Assembly: GCA_013423385.1 (NCBI GenBank)
Contig: BLZA01000035.1
Coordinates: 62,001 to 126,000 of the forward strand
DNA from: Naganishia liquefaciens
Lineage: Eukaryota > Basidiomycota > Tremellomycetes > Filobasidiales > Filobasidiaceae
Reading direction: 5' to 3'
DNA length: 64,000 bases
The stretch's first letter is position 1. Each line of letters starts with the position of its first letter. Under the pieces are notes generated by a model. It searched no databases and had not been told where the DNA came from. It saw only the letters and a list, made by a program, of their open reading frames with translations. Made by a program: the position numbers and the translations under genes. Below, in pieces: positions 35,901-48,393 of the stretch.

Positions 35901-36179
35901 TTTACGCGAGTGCATTGCAGGAGCCATGATGGGCGGCGGAGGGGTAGACGTATGTCGTGTCGTACTGGATGATATCGTTCTCGACGTCGATGTTGTACGT
36001 CGTATCGAATTTGCAGAATTGGGCGACACCGACAAAAGGGTAGATCCCGACGGCGACTGTGTCAGCGGTTGCTGCTGTTGTTGCTGTTGTTGTTGCTGCT
36101 GCTGCTGTGCGGCTTTCGCGCGCGTCAACGGTATGGACGGTGTAAAAGGTGCGTCGATGGGAGGAATAGACGATGGCAT
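32998..36179 (-). CDS. LCB2: Serine palmitoyltransferase subunit LCB2, with long low-complexity N-terminus
   Basis: LCB2 is the PLP-binding catalytic subunit of serine palmitoyltransferase, the first step of sphingolipid synthesis at the ER. Canonical signatures: [57 protein letters not shown] and the PLP lysine in [16 protein letters not shown]. The usual protein starts around NQNWRYTSK; before it lies an unusual extension of about 350-400 residues, rich in Ser, Ala and Pro with a 13-residue polyglutamine tract (36069-36107). A second insertion of some 45 residues sits after the ASMGSIMG helix. The gene ends at EEIVFNS. A hydrophobic segment (YYILLTTYF) sits early in the canonical part. The extension has an open frame without introns over 1.2 kb, so it is probably translated, but the start codon used in vivo could be internal. 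Confidence 0.9.
36069..36107 (-). repeat. Polyglutamine codon tract, 13 codons
   Basis: Thirteen consecutive CAA/CAG codons read on the minus strand in the N-terminal extension of LCB2. Mixed codons suggest some age and stability. Confidence 0.85.
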
Positions 36180-37391
36180 GTTCTTACGCCGACATGACTG
36201 ACCCGAAGCGATGAGTATGAAATATTGATAGCGATGGGAATGGGAATGGTCAACCGTCGCAACTCAAAGCCCGCCAACATGCCCCCGATGATCAGTAAGG
36301 TGACGTGAACGCGGCAGCCGTACACCGATGCGATGCATTCCATAATCTGCGAATTTTTCCCTGTTTTGCCTTTGAGCGCGTCGCGCGACGGGGGCAAGCA
36401 GCTGGGCAAGCTGGTCGTCATCAATCTTTTGATTTCATGGGGTCATGCGTTTCCCACCCATGTCGAGCTCGGGCGGCCCCTGTATATCGCCCACACCGCC
36501 AGATAGGCCATTCTCACCACATCCCTGCCAACATCCATACAAGATACCCTTCTCTCCAGGACCTCGCCCCCTTGGTAAACACACAGGCAACTACCTAAAC
36601 TCCGACGTCGTCGCTGAATCCATCCCGATGACAGCTGGCTCTTTTCCCCCATGACGCGTATCCTTCGCGCGCGCCGCCGGGCAATGAATGGAAAAGAAAA
36701 ACATACCCAGAACAAAAAAAAGAAAAGAAAAGAAAACATGGCCGGTCGGTATCAAGTGAATGCCGCGGCCTATTATTAGGTAACGGCCCCTCCAGATCGG
36801 TCACGATCCTTGACAAATCGCGCGCGCGGACATGAACAAGAGTTGTCCCTGCAACCCATTCTTTCAATCGAGGCCCGCGGTGTCGCATATTCACCGTATC
36901 TCAAGACTCAGAGCTCATGCTCAACGAGGGTTCCGCGCCGTTTTAATGTCGACCCTTGTATCTCGAGCATGCCGGAGGATGTGTACATCTTGTATCGCAA
37001 CACCAAGACCCAAATCGCAGACGTGTATGCTGTAGATATGCAAGGAATCTTGTTTTTTCTTTATTCGCAACATGTACATGATAAGGCGCCGGATAAGGAT
37101 TGAAAGGGGAAAGGATAACCCTCTGGTCGAACGGCGAGGTGCGCTTGTTGAGATGGATATCGTGTCGAGGTGCGACGTCTGCTCCGCCGTGGTGTACTTC
37201 CGATGATGACGCGAAAAAAACCGCCCGAAAACGATTTCCCAGCCACACTCCAGACTTGCCATTATCCCCCAACTTTTTTTTGGTCTCTTGTCCTCTATCC
37301 AGATGCCCTTCAAACCCCCCAAACCAACAAAATCAATCATCAAATCCCCCCCTCTCTCCCTCTCTGGCCCCACTGTAACCCTTGAACGCAT
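36180..37391. other. Spacer between LCB2 start and HOG1 stop
   Basis: About 1.2 kb with no gene recognised. It carries the LCB2 promoter and HOG1 3' UTR and has A-rich runs at about 36705-36737. Confidence 0.5.
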
Positions 37392-39455
<2,064 letters not shown>

Positions 39456-41925
39456 CTTTGAATGCTAAAACTCCTAGATCTACGCTTGAGAATCGACGCT
39501 GGGGCGGTGTCCTTGTAGTGTGTTTTCACGCCGAGGTGGCCTCTGTGTGCGTATCGTTATCGGTCAAAGCGGATACCCCGATGGATGGGAGATGGATCAC
39601 GTTCCTTGTGCTGTGCGAGAAGCGTGGACGAGCGAGGAGAGATGCTCAGACGAAGGAAAGGCAGCTCAAGGTATAGGTCGAGCAACAAGCAAACCCTGGA
39701 TAAAAAGGCAATCGAGCACAGTGGACCCTCGGGAATACACGAATGATTGCAGATTGGCCACGACTGAACGGAGCGAGCGATAGCGACCCACGGGCCACGG
39801 ATTCGCCGCGCGTCTCTCTCTGGGCTGACGAGAAACAGGCGAGGGCTGGCTCGCAAAAGTGTGGCTGTGGGCGCCTCCCAATTCCAAAACAGCCAGCCAG
39901 CCCAGGGGGGTCAGTCGCCCTTTGGCCCCCCCCCACCGTCTTTGAAAGGGGGGCGCTTTTTTTTGTCGGCGAGGCGAGGCGAATGAATGGGAATACGGAA
40001 TGCGGGGAGCGCGGGGTCGTCGTCGCTCGGGCTCGCGTCGTCTCGTCGTCTGCCATGTCATGGCACGACGGGGACGGGGTCTTTGCAGGTTTTGAGATAG
40101 CTGCCGTGTAGCTCGGGAAATATAATCGGACGCCGGAGAATGAAGTGTACAAAAAGTCACCTTTAGACGATAACCGGGCGTTGTCTACTGGTCCCCCCCC
40201 CCGATCCGCCAGGCGAGCTGATTCAAGAGTCATTGCTTTTCAAAAGCTCAGAGCCCGTCGTGGCTGCTCCCGTGGACAAAGGCTAACACTACAGACCGGC
40301 AACCCGACTCGCGCTGCTCGCTCTTGAAGTATATACAGAAAAGGTCTGTAAGACATTCAAGCTCTTGTATGCATATAGTAGACGTCCTTTTCGAGAACTC
40401 TTGTTATAGCAAATCAGACTTCGAGGTCCCGGCGACGTCATCGCGAGAGACAAGCGATGTCGCGCGTGGAACGTTGCGTAAATGCACCGATAACAAGACG
40501 TATACCGACGGCAACCTGTTTACTATTTGAATCAACTCCACTACAACGCCAGAGTTTTCGGAAACCGTGCCGCCCATCATCTCATAAATTACTTTGCCCC
40601 TCAACAAAACAGCTCCTGGTCATGATGCATCAGCCAACTCACTCCGATCTACATTCTCGGCGCTGGGGATCGGCTAGCCAGCTGGCTTTTAGCCACCCAA
40701 AAAAGAAGGAAAGCCATGCGACGCGGGCGAGGTGGCGGCTTCGGCGATCCAGCTGACGATCCCCCCCCTCCCTCCCCATTTGCAGCTGGATCCCGCGGTT
40801 TTTTTTTTTTTTCTTTTGCCCGAAGCGTGGAAACACGAATTCTCGTCCGCTAGCGTCATGACCGCGAAGCGGGTGTGGGCGCACCGATGAGTGCCGAAAA
40901 CAGGGAGGGTTTCGAGTTTTGGAGGTGCAAATTGGGGCTTTTAAAGCTTGGGGGGCAGGGTTTTGGAGGGTTTTACAGTACGGTTATATGTCTGCCCGCG
41001 CCCCTCTTGCCATTCATCGTGCAGCAGATTCGGTAACGCGGAACGTTCACCCAGGAAATGAATGGTATTCTGAGACGGCTGTCTTCAAACTACCTCGACG
41101 ATGTAATCTTTTCATCCTCGCTGATGAGCTGTGCATGCTATGCTTGTCGGGAATTCTTCTCTAAAATATAGTGATGACCAACATCCAGACCCACACACAC
41201 ACGCCCGGTCAAAACCGACTCGGCAGAACCCCACGGACAACCAAGCTCGCATCTGCACCGCGGTCGAGAGGCGGCTTTGGAAGGGGCTGCATTGGGAAAC
41301 ATTGGCTGTATGGGGGAGCGAGGTCGGGCTGTCATTCAAGCAAGTATGCGTCAACACGACCGTTGGGATCCGATGAAACAGCGTTCGCGAGCCGAATCGC
41401 GCATTCCTCTGTTCGCGTGCAGCTCGCATGCCCTACGTGCGGGAGTAGAATCTCACTCCCGCACCGGTCTCTTAACTGATTGATCATGTAGCCGTCTGTG
41501 GCCATTGGGTGTTTCTTGCGACGAGCTGTGATAGCGGTGCTTGTTCCGTTCCGTATAACCCACATCCGACCGGGAAATCCCCGCATTGCCATACCACATA
41601 ACAACAATGATGCAGAGAGAAAATCGTCCGCCTGCGTAACGCATGGACGATCGATTGGGCGGGTTCCCTGATGCTCCTGATCTACCGAGTCCCTGTGGGC
41701 GATCCTGGATGGCGGGCAAGTTCAAGGTCAATGACTGACTGACTGACTGACTGACGCCCGAGGTTGAAATCCCCCGTCGCACTCTCTCCGTCGCGCGTTC
41801 TCTCATCCGCGCGCAATCGAGCGAGACGCGAGACAACGACCCCGCTCTTTCCTGATTCCCTGGATTCATCTCAATCAGCCAGCCCCTCGCTGCGCAACCA
41901 CTCCCACACATCTCCATACCCTACC
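39456..41925. other. Large divergent spacer, HOG1 and RSC7
   Basis: 2.47 kb between two start codons, with no convincing gene. It has long homopolymers (a C run near 39930, T runs near 39960 and 40800), several AGGGG/CCCCT pentamers that resemble stress-response elements, and a TGAC microsatellite at the RSC7 side. Both promoters and long 5' UTRs likely lie here. The frame at 39646-40233 (-) is not supported by anything but length. Confidence 0.5.
41732..41755. repeat. TGAC tetranucleotide microsatellite
   Basis: Six perfect TGAC units about 170 bp upstream of the RSC7 start. Confidence 0.9.
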
Positions 41926-44137
41926 ATGTCCCAACGCTCTCGCCGCACCGCAGCGTCCGCCGCACGAGACGCCATCAGCACCGCCGCGCGTCTGCAGAGT
42001 GCCTTGATAGCGGAGCAGGAGCGTGAGAGGGTTGGAGGAGGACGGAGGGGACTGAGTAAGCGAGTTTCGTATGTCGAGGTTCCGGTGGATGAGGTGGATC
42101 CGGAGGGAGAAGGAAGTGATGTTGAAGGGTCCGGTGGTGTAGAAGGGGATGTAGTGGTGGATGGACAGGATGATGTCGGTGAGGAGCTTGAGACGGGTGC
42201 GTGATTTCTTCTTGTTTGCTAGATCAAGGGCGTGCGCTGACGATGATGACTTTTTTCAGGGAGCATATCTTCGGAAGAAGCGATTGCGAGTGCTTCACGA
42301 GGAAGGGTACGGTCCCGAGGGCGCGGGCGGGCGAGGGGAAAGGGACGGGTGAGGGGCAAGGCACGTTCTGCGAGTAATTCCGTTCAGAGAACAAATGAGG
42401 ATGAGGAAGACGACGAGGCTGAAGCCGAAGTTGACGGAGCGGAAGATGATGACGAGGCGGCACCGGACGGGGGAACTCCTTCGAGGCAAGTCAATTCTGG
42501 CAAAGGTGAGGAACCGGCACGATGCCCTTTTGATGCCAAGGCTCATGGATTCTCTAGTCAAATACCACAAGGTCAAGGGCGTCACGTACGAAGTGATCGA
42601 TGACGAGATTGAAATGGAAGAGGATCCCAGGGGCGAACAAAAAATCGACGCCAAGGGACGTCTCCTTGGCGGTGCGTCTCACCCTCCGTCCCTCCCTTCC
42701 AAACCTCTGCTGACTCTTCCCGCCTATATCAAGGCCGCGAATACAAAGTCTGGACCCTCCACTCCCAGTCCGAAGGCGACCCGGAACGCATCTACGCCCT
42801 CTCGATCGACGTTGCCCGCGCCGTCGGCTTCGCAGACTCGTCGTTCCTGCTGCGAAGGCTGCCGCTGCTCGTCAAGATTCAAATGTCGGATGCCGACAAG
42901 GAACAGGCGGCCGATGCCGGGCGGATTACGATGAGTATGAAGAGTCGACTGGTCACCATGATTCCGATGCGCAACGTGTTCAAGTACTTGGGCGCCAAAA
43001 TTGTCAAGAGTAGGTCCACCCCTCGCTCTGAGCGCCGCTTTACATACTGACAGGTGCGGGCTAGACGGGAGATACGTAACGGACGACTATTACGAAGAAG
43101 TAGCACGCGAAGAATGTGCCGAAAAGGGCATTGAACCGGGCACGCTCGTCCCGGACAAACCTTTCCTCGTCGAGACCGACTCGAACGTCCTCGACGCCCG
43201 TCAACCGGAACGTTCCGTCGGTGCCCCATTCTACGTCCCCGGTGGACCTACAACGCACTGGGGCGGGGCCGGATGGAACCCTTGGTACGGCGCCGGGATG
43301 GGCAATAAGCGGGCGCGACTGCAGGGCATGGGGTTGACCCGCGATAACTGGATGTGGCGCATGGCGAGCGAAGCGAGAGAGCGCGAGAAGGAGATTAGGC
43401 TCCTCAGGGAGGAAAGGCTACAGGATTTTGCCGGGGAGCGGTTGTCTGTGTATGCCGAGCAGCAGGTCGGGGAAGACACCAAGGGCGCGAGCGCGGTCAA
43501 GTCCGTCGAGCCGGATCAGGAAACATTGCCAGAGGACCAACGACCGGCACCACTGCGTCCCATCGCGGACGACACGGCGGGGATCTTTGACCGCGATCCG
43601 GCGTTTCGAAAAGTGTACCGCCGCCAGACGGGAAGCAAGGTGTTTGATCCGGCCTTGTTTATCGCCGGGGCGATCAACCTTGGCCAGATTGTGGTCGAGA
43701 CGGAAACCGAGACGGCGTCGCGGAAGCGCAAACGCGCAGTACCGATCAAGGCGGGCGAGTATCGCGGATTCTACGAGGCAAGTCGGCGCGGGAGTTCACA
43801 CTCTGGCATCTGGGCGGCTGACCCTCTAATCTTCCAGCCGCATACAAACATCCCACACGTGCGCCAAGACCTTCAGCCGACGCGTGCAACCATGGAAAAG
43901 ACGGCGCTTTTGCCGCAAGTGGAAACAAAACGCAGGCGCATGAAGTGGGACCCAGAGTATACGTTTGCGTCGACCATGACGCTACGGAGGATCGGCCCAA
44001 GTGCCGCCGCGATCTACAGCTTGGACTATGCGTTTTCGGGATCGGACGAAGGAGCCGCCGAGATTGCCGCAAGAGAACGGCAGGTGCGCGAGGCAGTCGA
44101 ATGGGACCGGCAGCGTCAAATTGGCCCGGCTCGATGA
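41926..44137 (+). CDS. RSC7: Chromatin remodelling subunit RSC7 (RSC7/Swp82 family)
   Basis: RSC7 (NPL6) is a subunit of the RSC chromatin-remodelling complex in the nucleus. Six exons (41926-42196, 42260-42505, 42558-42671, 42734-43009, 43065-43777, 43838-44137) sum to 1920 nt, or 639 residues. An acidic and Arg/Gly-rich N-terminus is followed by the family core: IDAKGRLLGGREYKVWTL, IYALSIDVARAVGFADSSF, MKSRLVTMIPMRNVF, the KYLGAKIVKNGRYVTDDYYEE segment split by an intron, then GLTRDNWMWRMASEAREREK and YRGFYEPHTNIPHV. The last intron (43778-43837) starts GCAAGT, a GC-AG type; removing it joins FYE to PHTNIPHV, which fits the family better than reading through. It converges on the Zn2Cys6 gene with 132 bp between stops. 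Confidence 0.88.
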
Positions 44138-44269
44138 TAGATGACGAGTCGGTTGATCGTTGTATGATCTGTAGTCCGAGTCCACATGCAGAACTCGACA
44201 ACGCCCTGGGCGCCTCAATACAATTGGTATTTCGCTTTGTACAACTCTTGGCATTCTTGCCCGTCGATA

Positions 44270-47200
44270 TCAAGCCTGCATTGATCTAAGCACTTTATTC
44301 CAATCATCGTAATCCGCATCGGCAATCAACGCCTCAACGTCCAGACCCCGCCAGCTCTTGAGCCACGCCGTGACGCGCGCTGTATGCGGATGCGACCTGA
44401 CCGGATCGTCGGCATGCGAGTCTGCCCTTTTCGGCTCAAGATTCCACGACCCCGAGAGCAGTTTGGCGACCTTGCGCAGAATCTTGACCGTCTTGACGGC
44501 AAAGGCCCCCACATCGGGCCACGCCGTCACGCCCTCGAGCAATTCAATCGCGTCCGTCAAGCCTTGCTGCATATCCTCGATGGATTCCTCGCTGGCATAC
44601 GAATACGAAGCCGAACCCGGAGGACGAGCTGCCGAGGCCGCGCTGTACGCGATTTCGACGCGTGCGATAAAGCCGAGGGTAAAAGCGGCTTCGAATACTC
44701 GTTCGACGCTGAACAAGCGAAACGCAAACTTGGGTTCCTGAATTCTAGCGGACCGGTGTATGCGCAGTGTCCGATAGCAAAGCTTGGCAAGCTTTTTGCG
44801 TATCGCATGTGGGGTCTTGATTGATAGATGGGCGACAAGCTGTTGTCGGTAGAGTGACATGCGAAGATTGTAGAGCAGCGCCTGAGTGTCGAGACGGTGG
44901 AACAAGAGGTATGGATCCTGGTGATCATGGCTTGTATTGGTTGCCGGCGCGAGATGATAGTAGGTCGGCAAGTCCTCCTCGCACGCCTGGAAGGCAGCGT
45001 CGTAGCGTTCGACAGCTTCGGGAGATAGGTCGACGGCGGAATGCGTTGCAAGCGTATCCAGCAAGGGAGTCACAGCTTTGGTGATGTGGGCCGTGACGAC
45101 GAGATGCACAAGCGGCGACGGATTGTGCGTGTAGTCGAAGCGGGGCAACGCGGATGCGTGACCCGACGTCGTGTATTGGAATAGCTCAGAATCGGAGATG
45201 GCGGAAGGGACCACGGTCGAGGCATGGTGATCTTGGATCATGTAGGGGGATGACGTTTCACTGTGATGGATGAGCCTGGGCCGAAGCGAGGTAAACAGGC
45301 AACTTACAATGCGTGTAGGCGATCTGCCGTATACAGCGCGTAAAAGACGCGCCTGCGCAGCTCGCGTTCGAACAAGGTCCCGCCTGGGCCCAATCAGCTT
45401 GGGATTGCGGCGTGCGCAAACGAATTACTCACCCTCGCGCTCTCTGTGCAAATTGATCGACTGCGCCATCTTGATCGCCTGCACAAGCGACAGACCCGCC
45501 ATGACACTCCTCTCCCTCGGTCTTGCCCTAACGGCATGTCCCGTCGCGACATTCACCCCCGGCTCCCTGACACATAGCTTGGCATAGCGATAGCACACGA
45601 GCTTGAAGCAGACGTGCATGATCGAAGGCGAGTCGTCCGTCTCGGCAAACGTAGCAGCGAGACAAGCGTGGTCCATGTACCGACGATGCAGCGGAGTCGC
45701 CTTGTCGTCCGCCTGCGCCGCGTGTCTCCCCTGAATGACGCGATCGAGCGGTCGCGGGTATGCCTGCGGATCCACCGAGGACAGTAATAGCTGGGACGAT
45801 TCCTCGGGAAGGACGCGCAGCGCGCTGGCGAGGATGGCAAACGCCAAGGCGAGCGTCGTGGCATCGCCGTTCTTCAACGGCTCCATGGTTCCATTGGGCA
45901 TGGACATGGGATGCGCAGGCTGAGTTGACCTTCGATGGATCAGGTAGCGCATCTCGTCGGTGAATGGCGCTTGCAGGAGCGTGACGCCCTCGGCGAGAAA
46001 TGCATCCTGGAAAAAAGTCTGGTAGAGGATGTGTTGCGTTCCCGGTGGTGGAAGCACGGCAAGAAGAGCACCAAGGCTCGCCGCATACGGTGTAGCCAAG
46101 GGTGCATGCGACTCTTGTCCGATCCGGGGCGCAAACTCGCCCGTCGGCGTAGCGAGATGCGACGATCCGGCGCCCAGATCGTAGACTGAACGTGTCGGAT
46201 GACCGGGCATCGCCTGGCTCGAACCGGGTATCGACATCGATGTAGGATGCGGCGCCAGAGGGTGCCCAACGAACGGCGCATACGGAGGATACCCGACGAC
46301 CATTCCACCGACGCCGACCGATGTTCCCCGCCCTTGCGCCCCATACGCGCTGCCGCCGCCAGCACCGGTCTGACCATACCCCAGCAACGCCTGCGCGCTC
46401 GGTGGCACCGATGCAGGGTGCGATAGTCCTGGTCCCGGGTTGGCGTGATACGTTCCGAAAAACGAGCCGCCGCCGCTGCCGCCGCCGCCGCCGCTCGACC
46501 GATGCGTCGCCGCTGACGAGGACGGGTACGCCCCTGGACGGGAATCAACGTACCCGTGCACCTGACGCCCCGTCGAAGGGAAGAACCCGTCGTCCGGATG
46601 GTATCCTCCCATGTGGGCGGCGGCATCAGAGCGATTGCTGCCCCGGGGCGAGGCATGTCGACTCTTCTTGGACTTGCTCGGCCGCTGATCTTCCTCCACC
46701 AGCGCCAGTATCTACAGAAGGCATCAGCTCGGCTGCCTTATCCCTCACGGCACGATGGCGATCCCTCACTTACCTCGCCTTCGACTTCACCCTCCGTCAC
46801 CCCCTGCCCACCCTTTCGCTTACTCTTCCCCGCGGCAAAGGGACTCTGCTCGACCACGGCGTGCCGGAACGCATCGGACGGGCGTTTCCCGACGTGCGCC
46901 CGATCGCGCGACGGGCTGCGCGCGAGCGGGTCGGCGGTCGAACTGCGTGACAAGGCTGTGCGGTGGTGGTGTTGGTGATGGTGGTGGCCGGCCGGCGACG
47001 TGGAGCCGCGTGAGGATGCCGGTCGGTGCATCATGTCGGCCATTTGAGCGGTGTGGCCGTTGATTGTGTGTGACGTATATCGAATCGATCCTGCATCGGC
47101 AGGTGCAGCCGGTCGTGTGACGGCGGGGATGGCTTGATCCTCCAACGCTTCCTCCTCTTCAACCTCATCCTCCTCCTCATCATCCAACTCATCCACCTCA

Positions 47201-48278
47201 TCGCCGTTCCGCCTGTCCCCCTGCGCACGCCCGGATGCGCCAGCTCGCGCGCTGCGTGTTTCTCGCCGCGACGACGAGTGCGACGAGGTATACCCGCGGT
47301 GCTCTTCCTCCGAGTCGGTAAAGTCGCGATTGATGCGTGGCGGGTTGACGAGGCGTTTTGAGGCTGCGAGAGGGATGTTAGTCGAGTGTGACGGAGGGGT
47401 GGGGTGGAGCGAAGGGGGAAAGGGGGGGGGTATGACTCCAGACGATCAGAGTGACCAGAGTACTCCAGCATGACCATTTCCTGTCGTACCACGCTCCGTG
47501 GGCTTGTCCTCGAGCTCTCAGCCGTCGAGCCATTGCGGATCCCTTCCCACCCTCACCCATCTCCTAACGACCACGGGCACTCACCATCCAACTCTCCCTT
47601 CCACTGTGCGCTCTTTTTGCTCCTCTTACTCTTGCTCGACACGGGCACGTTTGGTATCACGGGATACACGCACACTTTCCCGCCCTTGACGCACCCTTTA
47701 CACGGCTCGCCCGGCGCCCCGTGATCGCACCGCTGCTTACGCTGTCGGCAGTTTGTGCAGCTTGAGCGTGTGCGCAGGGGTAAGAGAGCGGAGGCGTTGG
47801 CGGCGGCGTTGGCGGCAGCGTCGGCATTGGCGTTGACATTGGGCTTGGCGGTGGTCGCGGCGGTGGCAGCAGCGGTAGAAGGAATGGCTACGGCCGGAAG
47901 CGCGAGAGAGGGTGACTGTGCGGGATCCACCGCGGGAATGTCGGAGGGGACGGTATCGGCGCGGGCAACGACGTCCTGTGTCTGTGAAAGAACGACGGGG
48001 ACGTCTTCCACCGCCTCGATGCCATTCATCGCCGTCCCCACCACCAGTGCTGTCCGCGTGGCATCCTCTGGTTGTACCCTCGTCACCGTCGCCGAATCAA
48101 AGAGCGCCGTAAACGTCGGTCCGCGCGCGTCGTCTCTGCCATTGCCGTCGGCGTCACCATCGACGCGGGCCTCGACGACGGCACCTTCCGTCTTGACCAA
48201 GGGCGCGTTCAGATACGGCTGTGCCATGCTTGTCGACCTGTCTCTCGCCATGAAATCGCCCGCTCGTCCGCTCGCCAT
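44270..48278 (-). CDS. Zn2Cys6 fungal transcription factor
   Basis: A Gal4-type zinc cluster regulator. The cluster reads CTNCRQRKQRC, then a CKGC and a final C near KGGKVCVYP, six cysteines in order, at about residues 170-200. Before it lies a long Ala/Thr/Val-rich N-terminus. After the cluster come basic linker sequence, an acidic tract (EEEDEVEEEEALED), a histidine-rich run and Gly/Ser-rich stretches. From about residue 700 the middle homology region gives LGALLAVLPPPGTQHILYQTFF, LVQAIKMAQSINLHRE, ELRRRVFYALYTADRLHAF and the C-terminal HHASTVV and KAVTPLLDTL parts. A 47-nt intron joins ADRLHAF to ETSSPY. DNA binding is clear; the target genes and any ligand are unknown. It follows the kinase gene in tandem, with only 115 bp between. 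Confidence 0.85.
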
Positions 48279-48393
48279 TCATAGCATCGCCGCGTGCATC
48301 CCATCGTCGCCCGCCTCGCCCGGAGCGGGCCGGAGCCAATTCCCCCGCTCCCGCTGACCCGGCCGCCGAGATTCGCCACCGTGCTACAACTCG

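Noticed and set aside
35926-36201. Cysteine-rich plus-strand frame over the CAG/CTG tract
   Set aside because: The cysteines come from reading the polyglutamine codons on the opposite strand; not a real protein.
39646-40233. 195-residue minus-strand frame in the HOG1-RSC7 gap
   Set aside because: Composition is low-complexity and frame-neutral, no motif, no splice sites that extend it.
46321-46950. 209-residue plus-strand frame
   Set aside because: Antisense to the Zn2Cys6 factor's exon; Arg-rich shadow typical of GC-rich codons.
47755-48357. 200-residue plus-strand Ala-rich frame
   Set aside because: Shadow of the Ala/Val-rich N-terminus of the transcription factor.
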